NCBI GenBank assembly: GCA_964542455.1
Contig: CAZIUC010000010.1
Span: 1 to 64,000, forward strand
Source: PFJX01 sp964542455
Lineage (GTDB): Bacteria; Pseudomonadota; Gammaproteobacteria; Burkholderiales; Thiobacillaceae
Length of the DNA: 64,000 nucleotides
Direction: 5' to 3'
Each line of letters opens with the position of its first letter. Positions within the stretch are counted from its first letter, which is position 1. Below, in pieces: positions 11,338 through 20,327 of the stretch. Below the pieces are notes generated by a model. It had not been told where the DNA came from and did no database searches. It was given only the letters and a program-made list of their open reading frames with translations. A program made the translations under genes and the position numbers.

Positions 11338-13244
11338 GCTTGAGTCTCTTGATTGCGCAGGAAGGCATCGAACATCAGTAACGACCATAGCGGCGAACTG
11401 TAGTCGCGCACGCCGCGCGCATGCTCATCCACCATCCGCGTCAGATAGGCCATGTCGAACAGGCCGGTGTCGGCCATGCGCCGCGATTGCAGCGCGGTGG
11501 TGAGTTTTTCCTTGAGCGGGCCGCGGAACCATTCGGCAAGCGGGATGGAAAAACCCATCTTGCGGCGGTACATGATGTCGTGCGGTAGATACGGCTCCAG
11601 CGCCCGCTTCAGCATGAACTTGCCTTCGCCGCCGCGCAGCTTGAAATCCACCGGCAAGCCCGACACCCATTCCATCAGTTTGTGGTCGAGGAAGGGCACG
11701 CGCACTTCCAGGGCGTGCGCCATGCTGGCGCGATCCACCTTGGTGAGGATGTCGCCGACCATATAGGTTTTCATGTCCAGGTACTGCACCTGCGAAACCA
11801 TATCCCGGGCCGGATTGCGCGCATGGTGGCGACGCAGCACTTCGACGGCCGAATAGCCGTTCAGGCGGCGCTTGAATTCGGGGCTGAATACGCGCTCCCG
11901 GAGGCCGTCGCCCATCACCGAGACGCCGTGGAAATAGCCCTCCACGGTATCGCGCGCCATCGCCTCGAAAGTGGTCTTGGCGCGCAGCACCTTGGGTGCC
12001 CAGTCGGCCTTGGGATAGACGCCGCCGAGGAGCCCGAACAGCGGTTTGCGGATGCTGTAGGGCATCATTCGGCGCATGCGCTCTTCGTAGGAATGCCAGC
12101 GATAACGTCGGTAGCCGGCGAAGTTTTCGTCGCCGCCGTCGCCGGATAGCGCCACGGTGACCGTCTTGCGCGCCAGTTGGCAGACCCGATAGGTCGGCAT
12201 CGCGGAGGAATCGGCGTAGGGCTCGTCATAGAGGCGGGCGAGTTCGTCAACCAGCGCGAAATCGTCGGCTTCCACCTGTTCAACGTGATGTTCGGTGCTA
12301 TAGCGCTCGGCGACCTGACGGGCGTAGTCCGATTCGTCGTATTTCGGATCGGAGAAGGCGATGGAGCAGGTCTTTACCGGCTGTCCGCCGTTCTGGCCGG
12401 CAAGTCCGGCCATCATCGCCACCACGGCGGAGGAATCGACGCCGCCGGAGAGGAAGGCGCCGAGCGGAACTTCCGCGATCATGCGGATCTTCACCGCTTC
12501 GCGCAGGCGCTCGATGAGTTCATCTTCGGCCTCTTCCAGGGACAGGACGGGATGCGGCTGGAACGGTACGTCCCAATATTCTTGCGGCTGCCCCACCGGC
12601 TCGCCGCGTTTGATCAGCAAGCGGTGGCCGGGCGGCATCTTCAGGGCGGTGCTGTAGATGGTGCGTGGTTCCGGCACGTAACCGTAGGCGAAATACTCCT
12701 CCACGGCGTGATCGTCGATCTGGCGGCGGAAACCGGGCCAGGCGGTGATCGTCTTGAGTTCCGAGCCGAACACCAGATAGCCGTCGTCGGTTACCGCGTA
12801 ATGCAGCGGCTTCACCCCCAGGCGGTCGCGCGCCAGAAACAGTGTCTGTTTGTTCCGGTCCCACAGCGCGAAAGCGAACATGCCGCGAAAGTGGTGCACG
12901 CAATCCACGCCCCACTGTTCCCAGGCGTGGACGATGGTCTCGGTATCGGAGCGGGTCTTGAAGGTGTGGCCGAGGGCGGTGAGCTCGGGGATCAGGTCGA
13001 CGAAGTTGTAGATCTCGCCGTTGAACACCACCGCCACGCTGCCATCCTCATTGAACAAGGGCTGCTGGCCGGCGGCGATGTCGATGATGGAGAGGCGACG
13101 GTGGCCGAGGCCCAGCCCCGGCTCCAGATGCAAACCCGCTTCATCGGGGCCGCGGTGCCATTGCATGTCGTTGATGCGCGCGAGCACATCACGATTGATG
13201 GCGCGTTGTTCACGCAGGTCGAAAACGCCGGTTATGCCGCACAT
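11334..13244 (-). CDS. XrtA/PEP-CTERM system amidotransferase (AsnB-like)
   Basis: A 636-aa asparagine-synthase-like protein. An N-terminal class II glutaminase has the nucleophile Cys2 (MCGITGVFD) and RGPDEAG. The C-terminal synthetase domain has the PP-loop SGGVDSSAVVAMM (about 260). It resembles the exosortase-A-associated amidotransferase 1 family rather than housekeeping AsnB, and lies between two glycosyltransferases of the same locus. It probably amidates a uronic-acid carboxylate or an amino-acid substituent of the glycan (inference). It overlaps the downstream glycosyltransferase by ATGA. Confidence 0.9.
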   Translation of the reverse strand: MCGITGVFDLREQRAINRDVLARINDMQWHRGPDEAGLHLEPGLGLGHRRLSIIDIAAGQQPLFNEDGSVAVVFNGEIYNFVDLIPELTALGHTFKTRSDTETIVHAWEQWGVDCVHHFRGMFAFALWDRNKQTLFLARDRLGVKPLHYAVTDDGYLVFGSELKTITAWPGFRRQIDDHAVEEYFAYGYVPEPRTIYSTALKMPPGHRLLIKRGEPVGQPQEYWDVPFQPHPVLSLEEAEDELIERLREAVKIRMIAEVPLGAFLSGGVDSSAVVAMMAGLAGQNGGQPVKTCSIAFSDPKYDESDYARQVAERYSTEHHVEQVEADDFALVDELARLYDEPYADSSAMPTYRVCQLARKTVTVALSGDGGDENFAGYRRYRWHSYEERMRRMMPYSIRKPLFGLLGGVYPKADWAPKVLRAKTTFEAMARDTVEGYFHGVSVMGDGLRERVFSPEFKRRLNGYSAVEVLRRHHARNPARDMVSQVQYLDMKTYMVGDILTKVDRASMAHALEVRVPFLDHKLMEWVSGLPVDFKLRGGEGKFMLKRALEPYLPHDIMYRRKMGFSIPLAEWFRGPLKEKLTTALQSRRMADTGLFDMAYLTRMVDEHARGVRDYSSPLWSLLMFDAFLRNQETQA

Positions 13245-13265
13245 GTCAGTTATCTAGGGGCAAGA

Positions 13266-14402
13266 TCAAGGTTCAAGGGCTGTTTCGTACATGGCCTGAT
13301 ATGCCGCCGCCATGCGCGCCAGAGAAAAATCGCGCTCGATGCGTAAGCGTGCCGCGGCACCCTCGCGGGCGCCGCGTTCCGGATCGGCGGCGTAGTCTAG
13401 CAGCGTGCGCGCCAATGCCGCATCGTCACCAGGGACGAACAACGCGCCATTGCCGCCCGCCGCCACCAGTTCCGGGTTGCCTCCCACCGCCGTGGCGATC
13501 ACCGGCAAGCCGCTCGACATGGCTTCCAGAATGGTGTTGGAGATGCCTTCGCCGAGAGAGGGCAGCACGAACACATCCATCGCGCGCAGAAGTTCGGCGG
13601 TGTCGTCGCGATTCCCCGGCAGCCAGGACTGGCTGGACAATCCCGCCTGATCCAGCAGAGCCTGGCACTCCGCGCGCGCGGGCCCGTCGCCGACGATCAG
13701 CAGGCGCGGGCCGGTGGGGTTGTCCAACCGCCGGCAAAGCTGGATGAAAGCGCGCGCCAGGGTCGGATAATCTTTTACCGCGACCATGCGGCCAATGCTG
13801 CCGATGACGCAGGTGGCGCCGTTCAGAAAGCCTTCCGGGCCGAGCCTGGGGCGTTCGGCGCCGCGCGGATGAAACTTGTCGCTATCGACGCCGTTGTATA
13901 TCTGCGTAAGACGAGTGGGCGCCACGCCGACCGTATCGCGCAGCCAGCTCGCAAGATCGCGGCTGACGCAGGTGTAGTGGCGCACCAGGGGACGGGCGGC
14001 GCGGCGCAGCAGGTTGTATTTCCAGTTTTTGCCTTCCAGGTCGAACACATCGCGGCCATGTTCGCCATGCAGACGCGCCGGCACGCGGGCCAGGGCCGCC
14101 ACGAACTGGGCTTCCACGGCGTTGAGATTGCGCGTGTGGATCAGGTCGGGCTTGAGTTCGCGCAGCAAGCGGTACAGGCGCCATAGCCAGCCGAGCGAAT
14201 GGCCGGGTGGTTTGTTCAGGTCAAAAAATGCCACATCGTCGCGTTCGATACGGCCGCGAAACCCGGTGTGATCGGTCAGGCTGATGACGACGTGACGAAA
14301 GCGATCACGCGGCAAGCGGTTGATCAGATTGACCAGCCCGTTTTCCAGGCCACCGGTGCCAAAGTGGTACACCACATGGGCAATCAGAGGCGTGGAACTC
14401 AT
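13266..14402 (-). CDS. Exosortase-A-associated sugar transferase 2, GT4
   Basis: A 378-aa GT4 enzyme. The opening (PLIAHVVYHFGTGGLENGLV, then HTRNLNAVEAQ and LHGEHGRDVFDLEG) matches the PEP-CTERM/EpsH1-associated sugar transferase 2 family. The C-domain shows IGSIGRMVAVKDYPTLA and LPSLGEGISNTILEAMSSG. Its ATG (14402) overlaps the exosortase stop by ATGA. Cytoplasmic-side addition of a sugar to the repeat unit is likely. Confidence 0.9.
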   Translation of the reverse strand: MSSTPLIAHVVYHFGTGGLENGLVNLINRLPRDRFRHVVISLTDHTGFRGRIERDDVAFFDLNKPPGHSLGWLWRLYRLLRELKPDLIHTRNLNAVEAQFVAALARVPARLHGEHGRDVFDLEGKNWKYNLLRRAARPLVRHYTCVSRDLASWLRDTVGVAPTRLTQIYNGVDSDKFHPRGAERPRLGPEGFLNGATCVIGSIGRMVAVKDYPTLARAFIQLCRRLDNPTGPRLLIVGDGPARAECQALLDQAGLSSQSWLPGNRDDTAELLRAMDVFVLPSLGEGISNTILEAMSSGLPVIATAVGGNPELVAAGGNGALFVPGDDAALARTLLDYAADPERGAREGAAARLRIERDFSLARMAAAYQAMYETALEP

Positions 14403-15910
14403 TTTGCCTGGTCGAGCATTGCGTCAATACCCGGCTTGTGGGCGACCAGGAACTCAACAAGTGTGGCACTGGCTTTGTCCACATCCTGCTTCTCGCGATA
14501 GGGGGTGGCGACAATGATCGCGGCGCCGCTGTCCTGGCGGCCGAGAAGCTTGGTGAGGGCCAGCTCGATCTTGGCGCGATAGGGGCTTATGCCGTCTTTC
14601 CCCTGAATACGGTGCCACTGCCAGGCCATGATGCGCTGATGTTCATCGTTGGCGAGCAGACGCGCTTCATAGAGCGGCAGCGTCTGGCCGGCGAGGTTTT
14701 TGGTCAAGGTGTCGCGTCCGACCTGGCGCCAGGCCGGATGCTTTTCCGGGATCATGATGTTGCGGCTGTTGATGAGTTCGGCGTCGTCTCGCTGGGTACC
14801 ATACCAGGCCAGGAACAGCATGACCCGCTGCTCACCGCGTTGATAATTCTGGACGCGCTGGATATCCATGCCATGCCAGTGTGGCAGCCAGGAAGAAAAA
14901 GGATCGGGGTCGATTTGCCAGCCAGCGGTTGGTGCCGGCAGGGCCAGCGCGGGAGTCGGTACAGGACGGCTGGAGAGGTGCCCTTCGTACAGCGGGAACA
15001 CCGCCAGAAGCAGCGCCAGAAGGGCCGTGTGCAAGGGTGCCGCGCGCAGCTTGCTGGTGGCGGGCGCGCGCACCTGCTCATCGAGATCCTCGCGCCAGAT
15101 CAAACCCACCCAGAACATCGCCAACATGACGATGCCGAACCACACCCAGCCGTAGATGAAATGGTCCACGCCCAGAGCCAGCTTCATGTCGGAGTAGTGG
15201 GCGATGAACACGATGATGGTGGCGCGCATGCCGTTGGCGAACACCGGCACGATGACCGCGGCCAGGCTGAAGGTGAGGCGTTTCCAGGGGCTGCGATAAG
15301 TCAGGTAGGCATAGAGCACGCCCAGGGTGATGGAAGAAATCAGATAACGCAGACCGGAACAGCCTTCCACCACATTCCACTCACCCGTGGGCATGGTGAA
15401 AAACGGGCCTTCCCGATACACCGGTATGCCGGCCAGACGCACCGCGCCGACGGTGAAGTCGGCGGTGAAACTGATCAGCGGCTGGATCAGCGCCTCGCCG
15501 TTGGGAACCATGAGCAGCAGGAAGCCGAGCGGGAACATGGCGGCGCGCAGCATCCTGAAACCCAGTACCAGCCAGACAGTGGCGATCCAGAGCGCGACGA
15601 AGGCATATTGCTCGACCACCAGCACGCCGCCCAGGCGCGCGGCCAGCCAGCCCAGCGCCAGCGGCACGATCACCAGGAAGGCGCGCGCGTCGCCGGCCAC
15701 CGGCACCGCCGCCAGGCGCTGCCGGTCGCGCCAGATCAGCCATAGCGAAATGGGAAGGATGACAAAACCGTGGGCGTAGGTTTCCGAACGCTCCCAGATG
15801 TCATACATGGACATGAAGGTTGGTTGCAGCAGCGCGGCAACCAACAACCAGGCGAGAACCAGAAACAGCAGGGGTGGACCCCATTTCGGGGGAGGTAATG
15901 GCAGCATCAT
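14399..15910 (-). CDS. xrtA: Exosortase A fused to an EpsI domain
   Basis: A 503-aa membrane protein. The N-terminal ~290 residues hold several membrane spans and the exosortase catalytic residues: Cys184 (VEGCSGLRYLISS), Arg229 (NGMRATIIV) and His250 (VDHFIYGWVWFG). From about residue 295 a further span leads into a periplasmic EpsI-type domain ending in HKPGIDAMLDQAK, the usual XrtA-EpsI fusion. Exosortases cleave C-terminal PEP-CTERM signals and anchor those proteins at the envelope, and XrtA loci also make exopolysaccharide. No PEP-CTERM substrate gene was noticed in this window. ATGA overlaps exist on both sides. Confidence 0.95.
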   Translation of the reverse strand: MMLPLPPPKWGPPLLFLVLAWLLVAALLQPTFMSMYDIWERSETYAHGFVILPISLWLIWRDRQRLAAVPVAGDARAFLVIVPLALGWLAARLGGVLVVEQYAFVALWIATVWLVLGFRMLRAAMFPLGFLLLMVPNGEALIQPLISFTADFTVGAVRLAGIPVYREGPFFTMPTGEWNVVEGCSGLRYLISSITLGVLYAYLTYRSPWKRLTFSLAAVIVPVFANGMRATIIVFIAHYSDMKLALGVDHFIYGWVWFGIVMLAMFWVGLIWREDLDEQVRAPATSKLRAAPLHTALLALLLAVFPLYEGHLSSRPVPTPALALPAPTAGWQIDPDPFSSWLPHWHGMDIQRVQNYQRGEQRVMLFLAWYGTQRDDAELINSRNIMIPEKHPAWRQVGRDTLTKNLAGQTLPLYEARLLANDEHQRIMAWQWHRIQGKDGISPYRAKIELALTKLLGRQDSGAAIIVATPYREKQDVDKASATLVEFLVAHKPGIDAMLDQAK

Positions 15911-17193
15911 GTCTCCAGTAATCGGTCCACTCGGGCCAGGGCGCTATCCCAGGCGAAATCGTTCAGTACACGGGCGCGCGCGGCCGGGCCCAGTTCAGGG
16001 CCCTCCAGCGCGGCCAAAGTCTCGCGTGCCTGATCGGCCGCGCTCGCGGCACAACGCACTTCCTTGCCCACACTGGCGTTGATGCCCTCCAACGCTTGCG
16101 GGGTCGCCACCACGGTGCGCGCCATCGCCATCCCTTCCAGCACCTTGTTCTGTATGCCACGAGCGATCCGCAGAGGCGCCACCACCACCCGCGCATGCGC
16201 CAGCCAGGGGCGCACATCGTCCACCCGGCCGGTGACCAGTACACCGGGCAATGTTGCCAAAGCTTGCACCTGCGGCGGTGGCCGGCTGCCGACGATGGCG
16301 AACTGCAGGTTTGGGCGGGATGCGCGCAGAAGAGGCAATACCTCGCGCGCATACCAGTCGACGGCATCCATGTTCGGCCAGTAATCCATCGCGCCGGTGA
16401 AGGCTATGGCTTCCACATCCGCGGAATAAGGGTTGGCATAAGCCCGTTCGGGCGAGAAATAGTCGGCATCGACACCGTTGTTGTAATAGCCGATGCGGGT
16501 CGCCGATTCCGGCGCCAGGGCGCGGAAATCGGCGGCCTCGGTTTCCGAGACGAACAGGCTGGCATCGAACGCGGCCGCCACCTTGCGCTCCCACAGCCGC
16601 AGACGCGCCCCCTCGCGTCGGTAGAGCCAGGACAGGGGCCAGGGCTTGGTCGTCGCATATTGGCGCCACTTGTCCGAGTCGATATCGACGAAATCCATCA
16701 CCCGATGAGTTTGCTCGGCGTGCATGACAAAGCGCGCCATCGCCGAGGAATAGGTGAGCACCCGATCGACTCCGTCGCGAAGATGCGCGTCCACCCAGGC
16801 CTGCAACCTGGCATGACGGTAATACGGCAGGGTCAGCGGGTCACCGGTGAACAGCCCGGTGAGCGCGCGCAGCTTGCCCAGTCGCGGATTCAGGCCGGCA
16901 AAATAGGTCGAGGCGCAGACCGATCGCACCTTGTCGCAATGCCGCCAGTCCTCGGGATCATCCACGAAGGCCGCCAGGTGCACCCGATAGCGCCGCGACA
17001 GATGCTCCAGCAGATGCCAGGCGCGGATCTTGTCGCCCTTGTTTGGTGGGTAGGGGACACGGTGAGCAAGGAACAGGAGGTCGTGGAATTGCGGATTGCG
17101 GATTGCGGATTTCGGATTTGTTCCACCCGCAGCCTGCGCGGGGGAGCCAGCCAAATCCGCAATCCGCAATCCGCAATCCGCAATTGACCTCAT
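15907..17193 (-). CDS. Exosortase-A-associated sugar transferase 1 with in-frame N-terminal repeat insert
   Basis: The GT-B core (LLFLAHRVPYPPNKGDKIRA, then FVDIDSDKWRQYA and later AITFTGAMDYWPNMDA-like sequence) identifies sugar transferase 1 of PEP-CTERM loci. The family normally starts within a few residues of the LLFLAHR motif. Here the only ATG in frame next to the upstream gene (17193, ATGA overlap with the FemAB-like gene) is followed by 33 codons made entirely of a palindromic repeat (17087-17185) before HDLLFLAHR. No ATG, GTG or TTG was seen between the repeat and LLFLAHR. The protein of 428 aa is therefore predicted to carry an extra tail of about 33 residues. Confidence 0.88.
   Translation of the reverse strand: MRSIADCGLRIADLAGSPAQAAGGTNPKSAIRNPQFHDLLFLAHRVPYPPNKGDKIRAWHLLEHLSRRYRVHLAAFVDDPEDWRHCDKVRSVCASTYFAGLNPRLGKLRALTGLFTGDPLTLPYYRHARLQAWVDAHLRDGVDRVLTYSSAMARFVMHAEQTHRVMDFVDIDSDKWRQYATTKPWPLSWLYRREGARLRLWERKVAAAFDASLFVSETEAADFRALAPESATRIGYYNNGVDADYFSPERAYANPYSADVEAIAFTGAMDYWPNMDAVDWYAREVLPLLRASRPNLQFAIVGSRPPPQVQALATLPGVLVTGRVDDVRPWLAHARVVVAPLRIARGIQNKVLEGMAMARTVVATPQALEGINASVGKEVRCAASAADQARETLAALEGPELGPAARARVLNDFAWDSALARVDRLLET
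17087..17185. repeat. 99-bp palindromic repeat built of ATTGCGG units, in frame within a gene
   Basis: Arms 17087-17119 and 17153-17185 consist of tandem 7-bp units (ATTGCGG on one strand, CCGCAAT on the other) and are inverted copies, with a GC-rich spacer of about 33 bp. The length is exactly 33 codons. On the minus strand it is open throughout and encodes the start of the sugar transferase 1 gene. Confidence 0.9.
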
Positions 17194-18221
17194 CCCAGTT
17201 GCCTGATGATGTGCGGGCCGATGAAATTCGCCAGCGGTTGTGGCAGATGCTGCCAGGCCTTGATGAACAGCTGGTACTTGGGATTGTTGGGGTTGTTCTG
17301 TGGCACGGTGGCGGCACGCACCAGGTGATAGCCGTAATGCACCGGTTGCGGCTCGAAACCCCAGTTGTGCTTGAAATCCCAGGAGCCGGTGCCCTTTTTG
17401 CTGCGGCCGAAATCGAACAGCAGGTAACCCCTCTCCACCGCCAGCCGCATCACTTCCCAGTACATGAAATCGCTGCCGGCGAGCGCGCGCGCCGAAGCGG
17501 TAATCCCGGCGAAATAGGGCCACACTTCATCGCGGAAATAGAAGTTCATGACACAGCACACCACGCGCCCCTCCTGAGTGACGGTGACGATGTCGACGTC
17601 GTCAGCGAACTCTTCCAGCAGCAATTGAAAGTAGCGTCTGGGGAATACCGGCGTGCCCAGGCGATGCCAGCTTTCACAGAAGGCGGGGTAGAAACGCTGG
17701 AGGTCGCGGTCGATCTCGCTCTTGAGCCCGGCCTTGATGCCCTTGCGTACCATCGCGCGCTGTTTGCGTGGAATGGCCAGCAGGTTCTTTTCCACTTCGG
17801 GGTCGAGTGCCTTGCGAAAGGTGGCATAGAGATCGGTGCCGGGCCACTCGGGGTGCGCCGGCGCGTCGCGATCACGATATTCCAGATGCCCCACGCCCAA
17901 CTGTTGCGCCAGTTCCCGCGCGGCCCGATCCAGCGCCTGTGCGGCCTCCTCGTTGTCCGCGACGATGCCGCCATAGACACAGAAGGGCATGGAAATCAGG
18001 GTATGGCCGAACAGGACGCTCTTGACCTCGCCCAGTGGCAGCACGCCTTCGATGCGACCATCGCGCTCGGCCAACAGGAAATGACAGGGCTGCCTGAGCG
18101 ATTCCTCGATCACCCGGCGCCAGCCGAAGCGATGGAAGAAGGTTCCGGCGGGGGCGCCCAGGACATAGGCGTCCCAGGCGGCGGCGTCGGCGGCGGTGGC
18201 CGTTCTGATGGTCAGGCTCAT
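17190..18221 (-). CDS. FemAB-related protein, PEP-CTERM system associated
   Basis: A 343-aa GNAT/FemAB-fold protein. Features of the exosortase-associated FemAB family include AGTFFHRFGWRRVIEESLRQ near residue 25, PRKQRAMVRKGIKAGL and the C-terminal LLFDFGRSKKGTGSWDFKHN. Fem-type enzymes transfer amino acids from aminoacyl-tRNA; the family member here presumably adds an amino-acyl group to the glycan or its precursor, consistent with the AMP ligase and amidotransferase in the operon (inference). Its stop overlaps the next gene by ATGA. Confidence 0.9.
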   Translation of the reverse strand: MSLTIRTATAADAAAWDAYVLGAPAGTFFHRFGWRRVIEESLRQPCHFLLAERDGRIEGVLPLGEVKSVLFGHTLISMPFCVYGGIVADNEEAAQALDRAARELAQQLGVGHLEYRDRDAPAHPEWPGTDLYATFRKALDPEVEKNLLAIPRKQRAMVRKGIKAGLKSEIDRDLQRFYPAFCESWHRLGTPVFPRRYFQLLLEEFADDVDIVTVTQEGRVVCCVMNFYFRDEVWPYFAGITASARALAGSDFMYWEVMRLAVERGYLLFDFGRSKKGTGSWDFKHNWGFEPQPVHYGYHLVRAATVPQNNPNNPKYQLFIKAWQHLPQPLANFIGPHIIRQLG

Positions 18222-18241
18222 GGTGTGCTCATCGGCCAGGC

Positions 18242-18281
18242 GCGTGGGTCGGGTTAGGCACGGCCGTAACCCGATCCACGC
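18242..18281. repeat. Inverted repeat between deacetylase and FemAB-like genes
   Basis: GCGTGGGTCGGGTTA at 18242-18256 pairs with TAACCCGATCCACGC at 18267-18281 with one mismatch and a 10-nt loop. It accounts for most of the 81-bp gap and could form a strong RNA hairpin. Confidence 0.75.
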
Positions 18282-18302
18282 AACGTGGCGAGGAATTGAA
18301 AT

Positions 18303-19151
18303 TCATGGCACGAGAAGGTCGGCATAGACCTGGTCGGCGCGACCCCAGTTGAAATCGGCGCAAAGGCGGTCGAGTTTGTCTTCCATGCGATGCAGATTGA
18401 CGTAATGGCGGAAACGGCTCTTGAGTGGCGCGCCCGGCACACGCGGTTGCCCCGGATCGACTTCCCAGGGATGGAAATAGAACATGGCGGGGCGCCGCTC
18501 CAGTTGGTTCACCCGTCCGATCAGCCAGCGCGAGGCGGCGTAGGGGAGCAGGCGAAAATAGCCGCCGCCCGCCGCCGGCAGGTTGCGCCCGGCCAGGGGG
18601 ACCGTGGTGGGCGGCATTTCCAGCAAGGCCGGGCAGCTTGCCGGCCGGTAGGGAAAACGTGGCGCCTCGGGCATGCCGTAATGGTCGTGGGCGATGGGGT
18701 AGATGCTGGAGCTGTAGCGGTAACCGGCCTCGGCCAGGACATCCAGCGCCCACAGATTGGCGCGGCCGATGGAGAAACTGGGCGCGCGGTAGCCCGCCAC
18801 GGAGACGCCGGAGAGGTCTTCCAGCAGCTTTTTGGCGCGTACCACGTCTTCGCGGAAAGCGGTGGAGGTCAGGTCGCCGACACGCTGGTGGCCATGCCCG
18901 TGGCTGGCCAGTTCATGGCCGGCGGCGACGATGGCGCGCACCACGCCGGGATAGCGTTCGGCGATCCAGCCCAGGGTGAAGAAGGTGGCGCGGAGGTCAT
19001 GCCGCGCGAACAAGGCGAGGATGCGCTCGACATTGGCCTCCACCCGGCAAGGCCATTGTTCCCAGGCGTCTCTCGGGATGGTGTGTTCGAAAGCGCCGAC
19101 CTGGAAGTAGTCTTCCACGTCGACGCTCATTACATTGGTGATGCCACCCAT
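18303..19151 (-). CDS. Exosortase-A-associated polysaccharide deacetylase
   Basis: A 282-aa NodB-type deacetylase. Motif 1 is MSVDVEDYF (catalytic and metal Asp), motif 2 is SHGHGHQRV (metal His), motif 3 is YRAPSFSIG. The C-terminal DUF3473-like part contains YFHPWEVDPGQPR. It is expected to remove N-acetyl groups from amino sugars of the exopolysaccharide. The start at 19151 (MGGITNVMSV) resembles family N-termini; ATG 19169 is an alternative and would overlap wecB by 14 bp. Confidence 0.9.
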   Translation of the reverse strand: MGGITNVMSVDVEDYFQVGAFEHTIPRDAWEQWPCRVEANVERILALFARHDLRATFFTLGWIAERYPGVVRAIVAAGHELASHGHGHQRVGDLTSTAFREDVVRAKKLLEDLSGVSVAGYRAPSFSIGRANLWALDVLAEAGYRYSSSIYPIAHDHYGMPEAPRFPYRPASCPALLEMPPTTVPLAGRNLPAAGGGYFRLLPYAASRWLIGRVNQLERRPAMFYFHPWEVDPGQPRVPGAPLKSRFRHYVNLHRMEDKLDRLCADFNWGRADQVYADLLVP

Positions 19152-19155
19152 CTGT

Positions 19156-20253
19156 TCAGGACGCGCCATCCAGCCAGCCGCGCAAATGCGCCGCGATGCG
19201 CTCCGCGGCATGGCCATCCCAGTATTCCGGGATGCGTCCGCGCTTGCCGCCGTTGGCGAGAATCTCGCGGAAACAGGGCAGGATTTTCTCCGGGTCCGGC
19301 CCGGTCAACGTGTTGCTGCCTTCGCTGAGGGTGATCGGGCGTTCGGTGTTCTCTCGCAGAGTGATGCAAGGGACGCCCAGCGCCGTGGTTTCTTCCTGCA
19401 GGCCACCGGAATCGGTGAGCACCAGGGTAGCGTCGCGCATCAATCCCAACATTTCCAGATAACCCTGCGGCGGCAGCAAACGCACGCCCGGCGCCTCCAG
19501 CAACGCCGCCAGGCCATGCCGTTCGGCGGCCGCGCGGGTACGCGGATGGATGGGAAAGACCACATCGAGTTCGCGCGCGATCGTGGCCAGGGTCTCCAGC
19601 AAGCGGCGCAAGGTGGCCGGGTCATCGACATTGGAAGGCCGGTGCAGGGTCACCACGGCATGTCCGCGAGCCGGTTTCGTTCCCAGAGTCCGTTCCGCCG
19701 GCACGGCCCGTTCCAGGTGCGCGCGCAGGGTGTCGATCATGACGTTGCCGACGAACCGGACGCGTTCCTCGGCGATGCCTTCGCGCAGGAGGTTGGGCAG
19801 CGCCGAACGCTCGGTGGTATAGAGCAGATCGGCAATCTGATCGGTCAGCACCCGGTTGATTTCTTCCGGCATGCCTCGGTCATAACTGCGCAAGCCGGCT
19901 TCCACATGGAGGACCTTGACGCCCTTCTTGGCCGCGACCAGGGCGCAGGCGATGGTGGAATTGACATCGCCCACCACCAGCACGGCGCGCGGCTGTTCCG
20001 CATCCAGCACCGGCTCGAAGGCGCGCATGATGTCGGCGGTCTGCACCGCATGGCTGGCCGAACCCACTTCCAGGTTGACATCCGGTCGCGGAATGCCGAG
20101 CTGCTCGAAAAAACTGTCGCTCATCGCCGGGTCGTAGTGTTGTCCGGTGTGAACCAGTTTTGCGCTGATCGGTTGCGCCTTGAAGGCCGCCATGATTGGG
20201 GCGATCTTCATGAAATTGGGGCGCGCGCCCACCACACAGAGAATCTCGGTCAT
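19156..20253 (-). CDS. wecB: UDP-N-acetylglucosamine 2-epimerase (non-hydrolysing)
   Basis: A 365-aa protein beginning EILCVVGARPNFMKIAP, the UDP-binding start of the family. Other motifs: GDVNSTIACALVAAKKG, HVEAGLRSYDRGMPEE and DSGGLQEETTALGVP. It converts UDP-GlcNAc to UDP-ManNAc, a precursor for the polysaccharide. The start codon (20253) abuts an intergenic repeat whose end supplies the bases AGG directly before ATG, so there is no well-spaced Shine-Dalgarno. Translation may depend on coupling to the small ORF at 20250-20327. Confidence 0.95.
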   Translation of the reverse strand: MTEILCVVGARPNFMKIAPIMAAFKAQPISAKLVHTGQHYDPAMSDSFFEQLGIPRPDVNLEVGSASHAVQTADIMRAFEPVLDAEQPRAVLVVGDVNSTIACALVAAKKGVKVLHVEAGLRSYDRGMPEEINRVLTDQIADLLYTTERSALPNLLREGIAEERVRFVGNVMIDTLRAHLERAVPAERTLGTKPARGHAVVTLHRPSNVDDPATLRRLLETLATIARELDVVFPIHPRTRAAAERHGLAALLEAPGVRLLPPQGYLEMLGLMRDATLVLTDSGGLQEETTALGVPCITLRENTERPITLSEGSNTLTGPDPEKILPCFREILANGGKRGRIPEYWDGHAAERIAAHLRGWLDGAS

Positions 20254-20327
20254 CCTGGATTTCTCGGTTGCGTAGCGGGGGCGGCCAAGTGACAAGCGCC
20301 ATCGAAGGCACTAAAGCCGGCATTCAT
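20250..20327 (-). CDS. Repeat-encoded 25-codon ORF, copy 1 (hypothetical)
   Basis: ATG at 20327, stop TGA at 20252-20250, so the stop overlaps the wecB start as ATGA. The predicted peptide begins MNAGFSAFDG and later has PATQP. A similar ORF (MNSAPRAFDH...SATHP) lies in the same relation to flhF in another copy of this repeat. It may be no more than conserved repeat DNA; expression is unproven. Confidence 0.3.
   Translation of the reverse strand: MNAGFSAFDGACHLAAPATQPRNPG

Noticed and set aside
17087..17185. CRISPR-like array because of tandem short units
   Set aside because: Units are 7 bp, without unique spacers, in inverted arms; no cas genes nearby.
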